Positions 53,697 to 62,932 of a stretch of DNA of 64,000 nt are shown one piece after another. How positions within the stretch are numbered: position 1 is the stretch's first letter; every line of letters starts with the position of its first letter. Below the pieces are notes generated by a model. The model worked only from the letters and a program-made list of their open reading frames with translations. It was not told where the DNA came from and did not search any database. Origin of the DNA: Pseudomonadota bacterium (GTDB lineage Bacteria > Pseudomonadota > Gammaproteobacteria > Burkholderiales > Thiobacteraceae); the NCBI GenBank assembly GCA_021812385.1, contig JAKANO010000013.1:1-64000 (forward strand), read 5' to 3'. Made by a program: the position numbers and the translations under genes.

Positions 53697-55613
53697 GTGG
53701 GCGATCAAGTTGGACAAGCCGTAGAAGGCACGCTTTATTACATCCCATATCCCGAATTCGAACGTATCCGCGCACTGAAAATGGCGCGAGAGCAGCGCGC
53801 GGCAATCTTCGCCGATATGTGCCGGCTAAATGCACTCTACATGATCGCCCGTGCGGGATCGGGTCATATCGGCAGCAGCTTCAGCAGCCTGGATATCATG
53901 AGCTGGCTGCTGCTGGAAGAGATGCAAAAGGATGATATTTTCTTCAGCTCCAAGGGTCACGACGCACCGGGTTATTACTCCGCCCTCATCGGTATGGGCA
54001 GACTCGAATTCGACCTCATTCACAAGTTGCGAAAAATCGACGGCCTGCCTGGACACCCGGATATAGGTACGCCGGGGATCGTGACTAATACCGGGTCGCT
54101 GGGCATGGGCATTTCCAAAGCCAAGGGCATGGTGTTTGCAAATCGTTTGGCCAAGCGATCTGGTTGCATATTCGTAATGACTGGCGACGGCGAGTTGCAG
54201 GAAGGCCAGTTCTGGGAATCCCTGGTTTCGGCCGTGAACTATGGTCTGCATGAAATTACCGCCATCATCGACCACAATAAATTGCAATCAGATACCTTCG
54301 TTAAAAATGTTTCCGACCTGGGCGACCTGGAAGCCAAATTACGCGCCTTCGGCTGGCGTGTCGAACGCTGCGACGGCAATGATATCGGCGCATTCGCCAC
54401 CACCCTCGCTTTGCTGAAAGACGAAACCCGACCCAAGATCATTATCGCCGATACTATAAAAGGCAAGGGTGTCTCTTTCATGGAGCACACCTCGCTGGAT
54501 TCCGATGTAGCCATGTACCGTTTCCACAGCGGTGCGCCCGATGCCAGTTCCTATCGATTGGCCGCTCAGGAAATTATTGAACGATTGCAGCAACACATGA
54601 GCGCTGCCGGCGCCGCTGCCCTGGGCTTCGAGACTATTGAGCGCGAGGCCACCGCGCCGCCACCCACTACTGCACAGCGCCTGATACCTGCCTATACCCG
54701 AGCGCTGCTGGAGCAAGCCGAAAAGCATCCCAATCTTGTTGCCCTGGATGCAGACCTGATACTGGATACGGGCCTCATCCCTTTCCGCGAGCGCTTTCCG
54801 GAACGCTTCTTTGAGTGTGGTATCGCGGAACAGGATATGGTATCAACAGCCGGCGGCATGGCGTTGAAGGGGTTGCTGCCGGTGGTTCATTCTTTTGCAT
54901 GCTTTCTCTCCACGCGCCCGAATGAGCAGATCTACAACAATGCAACCGAGCGAACAAAGATCATCTACGTTGGTTCGCTCGCTGGCGTGGTTCCTGGCGG
55001 CCCTGGTCATTCACACCAGGCAGTGCGTGATATTTCTGCGTTGGCCGCCATGCCTGGTATGACCTTGGTTGAGCCTTCTTGCGAGGCTGAAGTCGGTCCG
55101 CTACTTGATTGGTGTATTAATGAGGCGCCCGGTAATTGCTATATCAGATTGGTATCTTTGCCCTGGGAAATCCCTTACGAATTGCCGAGAGGATATCGAC
55201 CTAAGTATGGACAAGGTATGACCATAGTTGAGGGTGCTGACATAGCAATTATTACGTATGGGCCAGTAATGCTGAGTGCCGCAGTTAAAGCCGCGGACAT
55301 TTTTGCAAAAGAAAAAGGCCTTAGTGTTAGGGTCATTAATTTGCCTTGGTTGAATATTGTGGATTCCGGCTGGCTTAAGACGGCAATCGGAAGTTGCAGG
55401 CACTTACTTTGTTTAGATAACCATTATGTTATTGGTGGGCAAGGCGCAGAGCTTTCGCGCACCATGGCGCAATGGGATAGCCGGCGTGCACAAGTGCACC
55501 ATCTTGGTTTGGAGGATATTCCGCCGAGCGGAACTAATCAGGAAGTCTTGAGCAGGATTCGCCTCGATACTAGCGCAATTGTGGAAGCGCTAGGGAAAGC
55601 GTTAAAACAATGA
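53697..55613 (+). CDS. Transketolase-like enzyme in a sugar biosynthesis operon
   Basis: A 638-residue full-length transketolase, with an N-terminal TPP-binding part (G-H-I-G-S-S, S-S-K-G-H-D-A, G-D-G-E-L-Q-E-G, H-N-K-L-Q) and a C-terminal pyrimidine part with the catalytic Glu in F-E-C-G-I-A-E-Q-D-M. The split between the halves is at about residue 300-320. It differs from housekeeping TktA in sequence and context and resembles specialised transketolases found in polysaccharide clusters. GTG start at 53697. It would move a two-carbon unit to or from a sugar of the ulosonic acid route (inference). Confidence 0.87.
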   Translation: MGDQVGQAVEGTLYYIPYPEFERIRALKMAREQRAAIFADMCRLNALYMIARAGSGHIGSSFSSLDIMSWLLLEEMQKDDIFFSSKGHDAPGYYSALIGMGRLEFDLIHKLRKIDGLPGHPDIGTPGIVTNTGSLGMGISKAKGMVFANRLAKRSGCIFVMTGDGELQEGQFWESLVSAVNYGLHEITAIIDHNKLQSDTFVKNVSDLGDLEAKLRAFGWRVERCDGNDIGAFATTLALLKDETRPKIIIADTIKGKGVSFMEHTSLDSDVAMYRFHSGAPDASSYRLAAQEIIERLQQHMSAAGAAALGFETIEREATAPPPTTAQRLIPAYTRALLEQAEKHPNLVALDADLILDTGLIPFRERFPERFFECGIAEQDMVSTAGGMALKGLLPVVHSFACFLSTRPNEQIYNNATERTKIIYVGSLAGVVPGGPGHSHQAVRDISALAAMPGMTLVEPSCEAEVGPLLDWCINEAPGNCYIRLVSLPWEIPYELPRGYRPKYGQGMTIVEGADIAIITYGPVMLSAAVKAADIFAKEKGLSVRVINLPWLNIVDSGWLKTAIGSCRHLLCLDNHYVIGGQGAELSRTMAQWDSRRAQVHHLGLEDIPPSGTNQEVLSRIRLDTSAIVEALGKALKQ

Positions 55614-56617
55614 CCGAAAAGCCGTATGGAATAGAGGGCGCTCAAAATAGAGGCGTGAAAGCTTTGATTACTGGCATCACAGGCCAGGATGGGGCTTATT
55701 TGGCACGTTTTCTCTTGGGAAAGGGGTACACCGTAATTGGTGTCTCCCGCGACGCCTCGGTTGCGCGTCTTCATAACCTTGAGGCTTTTGGCATTCGAGA
55801 ACAGGTGATGATGGAGTCAATGGCAATGAATGACTTTCGTAGCGTTATACAAGTGCTTCGAAAAGTCTTGCCAGATGAAATCTATAATTTAGCCGGGCAA
55901 AGTTCAGTAAGCCTTTCGTTTGAGCAGCCTGTGGAAACTCAGGAAAGTATTAGTATCGGTGCCCTTAACTTGCTGGAAGCGATACGTTTCCTTGATTATC
56001 CAGTTCGGCTTTACAGCGCGGGGTCTAGCGAATGTTTCGGAAATACTGAAGTCCCTGCCGATGAAAGCACCCCGTTTCGTCCGCGCAGTCCATATGCGGT
56101 AGCAAAGGCTACCGCTTTTTGGCAGGTGGCAAATTATCGCGAGGCCTATGGAATACACGCGTGCTCAGGCATCTTGTTTAATCATGAGTCACCTCTTCGT
56201 CCAGAACGTTTTGTCACACAAAAAATTGTCGCTTCTGCTTGCCGTATTGCTAATGGAAGCCAGGAAAAACTCCATCTTGGGGATATATCAATTTATCGGG
56301 ATTGGGGTTGGGCACCAGAATATGTGGAGGCCATGTGGCTGATGCTTCAGCAGGATCGCCCTGATGACTATGTGATTGCTACTGGGGAAAGTAGATCTTT
56401 GACAGAATTCATTGACCATACGTTTTCGTGTCTAGATCTTGATTGGCGGGAATATGTTCAAACCGAAACTGCGCTGAAGCGCCCTTCCGATATTTTAATG
56501 AGCCGCGCAAATCCATCCAAAGCCATGAATGAACTGGGTTGGTGCGCGCACTCAAAGATGAATGATGTCGTGCAAATGATGGTTTCTAATTATCGCGGAA
56601 ACAGCACGTTTGGCTGA
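55610..56617 (+). CDS. GDP-mannose 4,6-dehydratase-like enzyme
   Basis: A 335-residue extended SDR with the GMD hallmark G-I-T-G-Q-D-G-A-Y-L at 22-31, N-L-A-G-Q-S-S-V, S-S-E-C-F-G and the Y-x-x-x-K motif in S-P-Y-A-V-A-K. The downstream F-N-H-E-S-P-L-R-P-E-R-F-V-T and R-D-W-G-W-A-P-E-Y-V-E-A-M-W motifs are characteristic. It would produce GDP-4-keto-6-deoxymannose. No GDP-fucose synthase, RMD reductase or perosamine synthase gene follows, so the final sugar is unknown. It overlaps the transketolase stop. Confidence 0.85.
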   Translation: MTEKPYGIEGAQNRGVKALITGITGQDGAYLARFLLGKGYTVIGVSRDASVARLHNLEAFGIREQVMMESMAMNDFRSVIQVLRKVLPDEIYNLAGQSSVSLSFEQPVETQESISIGALNLLEAIRFLDYPVRLYSAGSSECFGNTEVPADESTPFRPRSPYAVAKATAFWQVANYREAYGIHACSGILFNHESPLRPERFVTQKIVASACRIANGSQEKLHLGDISIYRDWGWAPEYVEAMWLMLQQDRPDDYVIATGESRSLTEFIDHTFSCLDLDWREYVQTETALKRPSDILMSRANPSKAMNELGWCAHSKMNDVVQMMVSNYRGNSTFG

Positions 56618-56668
56618 CGAGATATGTATGATTCAAAATGTAAGTCTTTTTAATAAAGTGTGTAATTG

Positions 56669-58393
56669 ATGTTTAAGTTTTATGATCGCCTAAAACAACT
56701 GGCACGGCCGTTGCGTGAAAAACAGCAAATCGCGCTTGGCAAGCAGAAACCGAAAGCTGCACTTCCCAATTGGGGCTTGATCGTTGCTACCAACGAGTCG
56801 TTGTGGAACGACTCATTGGTAAGAGCCAAAGATAGCCCGCGTATCCTGATGGCTACAGCCATCGGCGGCCATCCCCAGTTCACGGTATTGGAAAGCGCGC
56901 TAAATGTTGCCTTGACTCTTCGTGGGGCTAAAGTCGACACCCTATTGTGTGATGCTGCTATGCCCGCATGCCAGCGAGCCAAGATTTCTGGTGTTAAACC
57001 TCGGGTATTGGCGGATGGCAAACTGAAAGAGGTGTTTTGCTCTGGTTGCATGGCTACTGGTAAAACGGTGTTTACAGTTCCCGGGCTCAATATTTTGCAG
57101 ATGAGCAATCATATTAGTGATGAGGAGCGTGCCCAATCACGAGATATTTCCTTATCTGTGCCTGTTGACGATATCACCGGCTATACCTTGGATGGCTTAC
57201 CGATTGGCGAGCATGCCTTGGCTGGCGCATTGCGCTATTACGGGGTTGGCGATCTTTCCTTGGAGCCGGATGGCGAGGCTGTTCTTCGGCGCTATCTAGA
57301 ATCGTCGCTGCTGACGGCGTTTTGTATAAAGCAATTGATACGAGTTAATAAATACGATGTGATTGTCAATAACCACGGTATCTATGTGCCTCACGGTATT
57401 GTCAGCGCCGTGTGCCGCAACCAGAAAGTGCGCACGGCCTCATGGAATCTGGCCTATCGTAAACAGTGCGCGATTTTTAGTCACACCGATACTTATCACC
57501 ATACGCTAATGGACGAACCTGTCGGCGACTGGGAAAATATGACATGGTCCAAGGATCGCGAAGCCGAAATAGTCCACTACCTAGAGAGTCGCCGCAAAGG
57601 CAGTCGCGATTGGATTTGGTTTAACCGCGATGCGGACGACAACATGGACAATTTTGCCGCCAAGGTGGGGCTGGATTGGGGTCGTCCGGTGGTTGGCATG
57701 TTGACGAATGTGGTGTGGGATGCACAACTTCACTATCCGGCCAATGCTTTTCCAGGCATGGTCGATTGGGTGATGCGTACTGTCGCTTACTTTAGGGGGC
57801 GTCCTGACTTGCAATTGTTGATCCGCGTACATCCTGGTGAATTGGCACCCCCCGGCGGGTCAACTGTTTCGAGGCAACCTATTGTTGAGGAAATCCGAAG
57901 TACATTCCCCGATTTACCTAAAAATGTCTTCATCATTGGGCCGGAAAGTACAGTCAGTACCTACGCGGCGATGGAACGTTGCGACAGCGTCATTATCTAT
58001 GGCACCAAGACAGGTGTTGAGCTAACTAGTGCCGGTATCCCGGTTATCGTTGCTGGCGAAGCCTGGATTCGCAACAAGGGCGTCACTTTGGATGCCATGA
58101 GTGCAGATGACTATTTTCGATATCTTGATAGGTTGCCACTAGGAAAACGAATGGAGCCAGATACGATTGAGCGGGCTCGTAAGTATGCATACCATTTCTT
58201 TTTTCGACGTATGTTGCCGTTGCCCTTTTTGGAGCCAAAGCCGCAATCGTGGCCGCCCTTCGAGGTTGCTGTAAAAAATTTGGATGAATTGTTACCCGGA
58301 GAATATAAGGGGCTGGATGTCATCTGCGATGGCATCCTAAACGGTTCTGCGTTTATTTATCAGGCAGAGGAATTAGGTCTTCATGACAACTAA
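56669..58393 (+). CDS. Capsule-polysaccharide-biosynthesis-like protein, possible glycosyltransferase
   Basis: A 574-residue protein of the capsule biosynthesis (KpsC/KpsS/CDP-glycerol-transferase-like) type. The C-terminal half has a GT-B-like nucleotide-binding pattern: L-L-I-R-V-H-P-G-E, a conserved G-P-E-S-T-V-S-T-Y-A-A-M, then I-Y-G-T-K-T-G-V-E and G-I-P-V-I-V-A-G-E-A-W-I-R-N-K-G. The N-terminal half (about 50-220) contains a Cys-rich stretch (C-D-A-A-M-P-A-C, C-S-G-C). It could transfer the CMP-ulosonic acid, as KpsC/S do with CMP-Kdo, but this is inference. The ATG at 56669 is chosen. Confidence 0.65.
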   Translation: MFKFYDRLKQLARPLREKQQIALGKQKPKAALPNWGLIVATNESLWNDSLVRAKDSPRILMATAIGGHPQFTVLESALNVALTLRGAKVDTLLCDAAMPACQRAKISGVKPRVLADGKLKEVFCSGCMATGKTVFTVPGLNILQMSNHISDEERAQSRDISLSVPVDDITGYTLDGLPIGEHALAGALRYYGVGDLSLEPDGEAVLRRYLESSLLTAFCIKQLIRVNKYDVIVNNHGIYVPHGIVSAVCRNQKVRTASWNLAYRKQCAIFSHTDTYHHTLMDEPVGDWENMTWSKDREAEIVHYLESRRKGSRDWIWFNRDADDNMDNFAAKVGLDWGRPVVGMLTNVVWDAQLHYPANAFPGMVDWVMRTVAYFRGRPDLQLLIRVHPGELAPPGGSTVSRQPIVEEIRSTFPDLPKNVFIIGPESTVSTYAAMERCDSVIIYGTKTGVELTSAGIPVIVAGEAWIRNKGVTLDAMSADDYFRYLDRLPLGKRMEPDTIERARKYAYHFFFRRMLPLPFLEPKPQSWPPFEVAVKNLDELLPGEYKGLDVICDGILNGSAFIYQAEELGLHDN

Positions 58394-59312
58394 AAACAAA
58401 ACACTTCCCCGCGTCGCGCGGGGACTCAAGAAAATTTTTGGCGGTGGGAATCCCGTGGCTAATGCGGTGAAGATCACAAGCTCACTAAGTCTTATCGAGC
58501 AGTACAAGAAGAATGGGCGCATTCCTTGGTCTCCTGGCTATGCTAAATTCAAAAACCTGCTAATGATGGAGACATTGACTGACAAAAAACTGATGGAAAC
58601 ATTCCGCCAAGGCAAGCCGCTCCCTAAGGGGTTTGGTATGCGTCTCGACGAGCGTGTGGTCGAATGTCCGTGGGCGATTTCGCGTGTACAACAAGGTCAG
58701 GGCTTACTTTTAGATGCGGGGTCCGTACTCAATGCACCCATGTTCCTTGATGCCCCCGAGCTTAGCCAACAAAAGATTATTATCTACTCGCTGGAAATGG
58801 ACTCGGTTCGCCTGGATCCTCGGTTGTCGTACTTGCATGGTGATTTCCGTGAGCCAGTGTTGCGGGACGGTATTTTCGATGCCATCGTTTGCATTAGTAC
58901 ATTGGAACACATTGGCATGTGGCCGATCCCCAAGCCGCCGTATGAAATTACCCTCAAATTACCCCAACCCGAGAAAGATTTGTTTGCCTATCGCGGTGTG
59001 TTGAAGACATTTCATGATTTGCTAAAGCCGGGTGGGAGACTGTTGCTTACCGTACCCTATGGTAAGGCCGAAGATCAGGATTGGTTGCAGATCTTTGGTG
59101 CGAAGCAAATTGAGGACGTCAAACAATCCTTTGGTGGCGAGTGCCTTTCTGAAACATACTATCGCCATGCCGCTGACGGGTGGGATACAGCCACACCCGA
59201 GGAATGTGCGGAGCTTGAGTACTTTAATATCGTGCGTACTCCGGAATTCGGCCCGGATTTTGCCGCAGCGGCACGTGCCGTCGCTTGCTTGGAATTGGCC
59301 CGAGAAAAATGA
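58383..59312 (+). CDS. SAM-dependent methyltransferase-like protein
   Basis: A 309-residue protein with a class I methyltransferase core from about residue 100: L-L-L-D-A-G-S-V-L as motif I (atypical; no G-x-G), F-D-A-I-V-C-I-S-T-L-E-H-I-G as motif IV and L-K-P-G-G-R-L-L-L-T-V-P-Y-G as post-motif. A basic N-terminal tail precedes it. It overlaps the end of the capsule-like gene and the start of the glycosyltransferase gene, so it probably O-methylates a sugar of the same polymer or caps the chain end. The target is not known. Confidence 0.72.
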   Translation: MTTKNKTLPRVARGLKKIFGGGNPVANAVKITSSLSLIEQYKKNGRIPWSPGYAKFKNLLMMETLTDKKLMETFRQGKPLPKGFGMRLDERVVECPWAISRVQQGQGLLLDAGSVLNAPMFLDAPELSQQKIIIYSLEMDSVRLDPRLSYLHGDFREPVLRDGIFDAIVCISTLEHIGMWPIPKPPYEITLKLPQPEKDLFAYRGVLKTFHDLLKPGGRLLLTVPYGKAEDQDWLQIFGAKQIEDVKQSFGGECLSETYYRHAADGWDTATPEECAELEYFNIVRTPEFGPDFAAAARAVACLELAREK

Positions 59313-60718
59313 AATCCGAAAGCCAAACCCCCATCACGGTTGCCATTGATTCTCAAATCTCAGCTAACGCCTCAGGTGGTACAGAGACAGCGTTGTTGTC
59401 ACTTTTGCTGGCGCTGGGAGCATCAAAAGTTCGTGATCGCTTCGTGTTGCTGGGGTTAAAGGGTCATGACCACGAGTTGGTTCCCTTTATAGGGGCAAAC
59501 ATGGACAAGTTCGTGTGGCCGGCGAGCTATCGCTGGTACGACCCGGCAACTGAACGATCGGTTGGCATGAAACCGCGCTGGCAAAGATTGCAATCAGCAT
59601 TGGGGCCTTTGGGCGGCATCGTCCCAAGGCTTTATCGCTACTACGCGGCTAATACGCCACTGACGCCAAAAGTCCAGCGCCTGGCAAAGCGCTTGGGACC
59701 TTTCAAGTTTATAGCAGCGCCAGCTTATCGTCTCTATCGGGGGATGCGCGATGAGGCATCGAGGCCCATGGTCGCAGCCCGCGCGAATAAGATTCTCAAA
59801 TCCAAGGGGGTCGCGGTAGTGCATTTCCCCTATCCACTGCATTTTGAAACCTCTCTACCCTACGTCTACGAGCCGTGGGGATTGCCGCATCATCATCAAC
59901 CCGAATGCTTCCGGCCTGGCGAGGCGGAGTGGATGGATGAGTTGTTTGGCCGTGGTTGTCGCAAAGCTGCCATGGTGGTGACTGCCACTCGCTGGGTGAA
60001 ACAGGACATCATTGCCAAATATGGCATCGCACCCGAGCGCATTGCAGTTATTCCGCGGATGCCTCGATTTGATCATGCTGATCGATTTATGGATAAGTCG
60101 GAGGCCCTGGCCGGTCTTCCCGAAGCGTTTGCATTGTTCCCGTCGGCGACTTGGGTGACCAAAAACCACATCCGCCTGATCCGTGCCATTGCAAAACTGC
60201 GTGATGAGCATGGCGTATTGCTTAATCTGGTTTGCACTGGTCGCACCAATACACCCGAATCAAATAAAATTGAAGCTGAGATCGAACGGTTTAAATTGGC
60301 TGGCCAGGTGCGATTTCTTGGCGTGGTTTCGGTTGAACGCCTCAACACTTTATTCAAAAATGCAAAATTTTTAGTTCACCCATCTATCTTTGAAGGCTTA
60401 GGGCTGCCACTACTTGAAGCCTTCCAAAACGGGCTGCCTGTTCTAGCTTCAACTGCGGCTTGTATCCCGGAAGTGGTCGGAGACGCCGCTCTGCTGTTCG
60501 ATCCGTATGACGAGGCCGATATCACACGCGCTTTGTTGGAAGCTATGCGAACCCCTAAAATGCTCGAAGACCTTCGAGTCAAGGGAGCCCACCGCATTGA
60601 ACATGGGTTTCCCAGCCCGGATAAGATCGCAAAAATGTTCGATACCGTTTACCGGCACGCCGCTAAAGCTTCTTTAAACGATGAACAAAAAGCTTTGCTT
60701 GATGAGATGCTGCGTTAA
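59309..60718 (+). CDS. Family 1 glycosyltransferase
   Basis: A 469-residue GT-B enzyme: A-S-G-G-T-E-T-A-L-L-S near the N-terminus, A-T-W-V-T-K-N-H-I-R-L in the linker, then V-R-F-L-G-V-V-S-V-E-R-L and the GT4 motif H-P-S-I-F-E-G-L-G-L-P-L-L-E-A-F-Q-N-G-L-P-V-L. The ATG at 59309 overlaps the methyltransferase stop as ATGA. With the capsule-like protein it is one of only two transferase candidates in this part of the locus, so more transferases probably follow beyond the window. Confidence 0.9.
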   Translation: MKSESQTPITVAIDSQISANASGGTETALLSLLLALGASKVRDRFVLLGLKGHDHELVPFIGANMDKFVWPASYRWYDPATERSVGMKPRWQRLQSALGPLGGIVPRLYRYYAANTPLTPKVQRLAKRLGPFKFIAAPAYRLYRGMRDEASRPMVAARANKILKSKGVAVVHFPYPLHFETSLPYVYEPWGLPHHHQPECFRPGEAEWMDELFGRGCRKAAMVVTATRWVKQDIIAKYGIAPERIAVIPRMPRFDHADRFMDKSEALAGLPEAFALFPSATWVTKNHIRLIRAIAKLRDEHGVLLNLVCTGRTNTPESNKIEAEIERFKLAGQVRFLGVVSVERLNTLFKNAKFLVHPSIFEGLGLPLLEAFQNGLPVLASTAACIPEVVGDAALLFDPYDEADITRALLEAMRTPKMLEDLRVKGAHRIEHGFPSPDKIAKMFDTVYRHAAKASLNDEQKALLDEMLR

Positions 60719-60724
60719 CCCAAT

Positions 60725-61645
60725 ATGATCGAGCAAGGAACCTTCCCGATGAATTCCAGATTGCACCCCGAAGACAGGGCCGAGCATGCGCGCACGATTT
60801 CCGATAGCAGCATAAAGATTGAGGGTGACGATGTTCTCGTCATCAAGCCGAGTAACAAGATTGGCCGCCTCGGACTGCCACAAGTGTGGGAAAGTAAATA
60901 CCTGCTGAAGTATTTCGTGCTGCGTTCAATCCGTGGGCGCTACCGTCCGACGACTATGGGGTATGGTTGGATCATCTTCCGGCCGTTGTTGCTCTGCCTG
61001 GTTTATGTCGGGGTGTTTGGTCACCTGGTTGGCGTAAAGACGGATCCCATTCCATTTCCTCTGTTTGTTTTTTTGGGTATCAGCTTGTATCTATTTTTTT
61101 CGGGAACCGTATCGGACACAGCATCATCGCTGATGAATAACGCTGGAATCATGAGCAAGGTTTACTATCCACGACTGATCGTGCCGCTGACATCGCTGTT
61201 CGTTAACGTCATGGACTTGTTGGCCTCGTTTGTGGTGATTGTCGGCTTGATGTTGGTGTATGGAGTCTATCCAGGATGGAACGTAGCGTATTTTCCGCTC
61301 TTCCTGGCTGGGCTGGCGCTGGCGTCATTTGCTTTGGGGTTGGTGCTGGCAGCCCATTCCATCAAACGAAGCGACATCATGATGGCGCTGCCTGTGATCA
61401 TGCGTGTGATGGTTTATGCCATGCCATGCGTGTATCCAATTGCTATGGTGCCCAAAAAGTTTTTGACCTTGTATTACATGAATCCGATGGCATCGTTGAT
61501 CCAGGGTATTCGCTGGTCCTTGTGGGATGAAGTTCCGCCGCCGTTATGGTCGGTGGGTTTGGCTGCCGTCTTGATCGTCATTGGGATCTATTATGGTCTG
61601 GTTGCGTTTACGCGCGCCGAGCGCACCATGGTCGATTCCCTGTAG
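60725..61645 (+). CDS. wzm: Polysaccharide ABC exporter permease, Wzm-like
   Basis: A 306-residue ABC-2 type membrane protein with a cytoplasmic N-terminus of about 80 residues and six hydrophobic segments. The amphipathic R-S-I-R-G-R-Y-R-P-T-T-M-G-Y-G-W stretch before the first helix, S-S-L-M-N-N-A-G-I-M-S-K-V-Y-Y-P-R and the late N-P-M-A-S-L-I-Q-G-I-R-W are signatures of O-antigen/teichoic acid exporters. It should move lipid-linked polymer across the inner membrane with the ATPase encoded next. The start may alternatively be ATG 60749. Confidence 0.88.
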   Translation: MIEQGTFPMNSRLHPEDRAEHARTISDSSIKIEGDDVLVIKPSNKIGRLGLPQVWESKYLLKYFVLRSIRGRYRPTTMGYGWIIFRPLLLCLVYVGVFGHLVGVKTDPIPFPLFVFLGISLYLFFSGTVSDTASSLMNNAGIMSKVYYPRLIVPLTSLFVNVMDLLASFVVIVGLMLVYGVYPGWNVAYFPLFLAGLALASFALGLVLAAHSIKRSDIMMALPVIMRVMVYAMPCVYPIAMVPKKFLTLYYMNPMASLIQGIRWSLWDEVPPPLWSVGLAAVLIVIGIYYGLVAFTRAERTMVDSL

Positions 61646-61663
61646 GTAGAGTGTGGATATTTT

Positions 61664-62845
61664 ATGAGCGATACCGTTATTAGTGTCAGGGGTTTAGGCA
61701 AAAGCTATATAGTAGGCGGCAAGCCCCATTGGGCAATCCGTGATATTAATTTTGACGTGCAGCGTGGCGACGTGTTGGGCATCGTTGGGCGCAACGGAGC
61801 CGGCAAGACGACCATGCTGCGCGTGCTGTCACGCATCACCGATCCGACCGAGGGCGAGGCCCGCATCAAGGGACGTATAGGCACCCTGTTGGAAACCGGC
61901 ACGGGCTTTCATCCAGATCTGACTGGTTGCGAGAATGTCTATCTCAACGGCGCCATCCTGGGTATGCGGCCGAAAGAGATCAAAGCCAAGTTTGAAGAGA
62001 TCGTCGATTTCGCGGGCATCGGCAAGTTCATCAATGCGCGCGTCAAGACCTATTCCTCTGGCATGCGCTCACGCTTAACCTTTGCTGTCGCTGCCCATCT
62101 GGATACGGAAATCCTGATGGTAGACGAGGTGTTGGCCGTAGGCGACATTGCGTTTCAGGAAAAGTGTCTCAATAAGATGGACCAACTAACGCAGCATCAG
62201 GAACGCACTATCTTGTTCGTCAGCCATAGCATGGGGGCGATTCAATCTCTGTGTAATCGCGCGATACTGATCGAAAACAGCAATGTGCACACGGAAGGCG
62301 CCACAGATACCGTGGTCAAGGCCTACACCACGCTGTTGCTTGGCCCAACGGGGGAGGCTGATCTGAGTTCAGCGAAGGGCCGCCCAGGCTCTGGTCTGGT
62401 GCGCTTTACGAGTATGCAACTCGAGGATCTGGACGGAAATGCAATCAGCAGCGTTCCTGCCGGTAGCGGTGCCCGCATCGTGTTCAATTACGAGAGCAAT
62501 CTGGAAAAGCCCTCCAGAGACGTTATCCTTACCGTCGTCGTCGCCGGCAGCAAGGGTACGCGCCTGTTCGGTTTGCCAAGCGATATCATTCGTTCCGAAT
62601 TGACGCTGGACAAGAAGCGAGGTCAGTTCGTCTGTACCGTTCCCAAGTTGCCGCTGCTGCCAGGCAATTACGACATCGTGGCCAGTTGCATTGTCAACCG
62701 TGAACTGACGGATAAAATTTCCAATACGTGCCATATCACCGTTTCAGACAGCGATTATTTCGGTACCGGGCGGCTTCAGCAGGGAAATTTGGGAGATGTA
62801 CTTGTAGATTTTAAATGGGATTGCATCGGTGGCGATGAAAAATAA
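61664..62845 (+). CDS. wzt: Polysaccharide ABC exporter ATPase with C-terminal carbohydrate-binding domain, Wzt-like
   Basis: A 393-residue protein. The ABC domain (about 1-235) has Walker A G-R-N-G-A-G-K-T-T at 42-50, the signature S-S-G-M-R-S-R at 131-137 and Walker B I-L-M-V-D-E-V-L-A-V-G-D. From about residue 245 on, a beta-rich extension resembles the Wzt C-terminal domain that recognises the modified non-reducing end of the O-antigen before export. A terminal methyl group is a known recognition mark, which fits the methyltransferase upstream. It forms the exporter with the Wzm-like permease. Confidence 0.9.
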   Translation: MSDTVISVRGLGKSYIVGGKPHWAIRDINFDVQRGDVLGIVGRNGAGKTTMLRVLSRITDPTEGEARIKGRIGTLLETGTGFHPDLTGCENVYLNGAILGMRPKEIKAKFEEIVDFAGIGKFINARVKTYSSGMRSRLTFAVAAHLDTEILMVDEVLAVGDIAFQEKCLNKMDQLTQHQERTILFVSHSMGAIQSLCNRAILIENSNVHTEGATDTVVKAYTTLLLGPTGEADLSSAKGRPGSGLVRFTSMQLEDLDGNAISSVPAGSGARIVFNYESNLEKPSRDVILTVVVAGSKGTRLFGLPSDIIRSELTLDKKRGQFVCTVPKLPLLPGNYDIVASCIVNRELTDKISNTCHITVSDSDYFGTGRLQQGNLGDVLVDFKWDCIGGDEK

Positions 62846-62932
62846 GGCTTGGCTCCCTAAACAGATATTCGGATGCCTAACAAAACCCCTCATGACTATT
62901 CATCATAGAATCAAAATTCTTGGGGAAATCAG

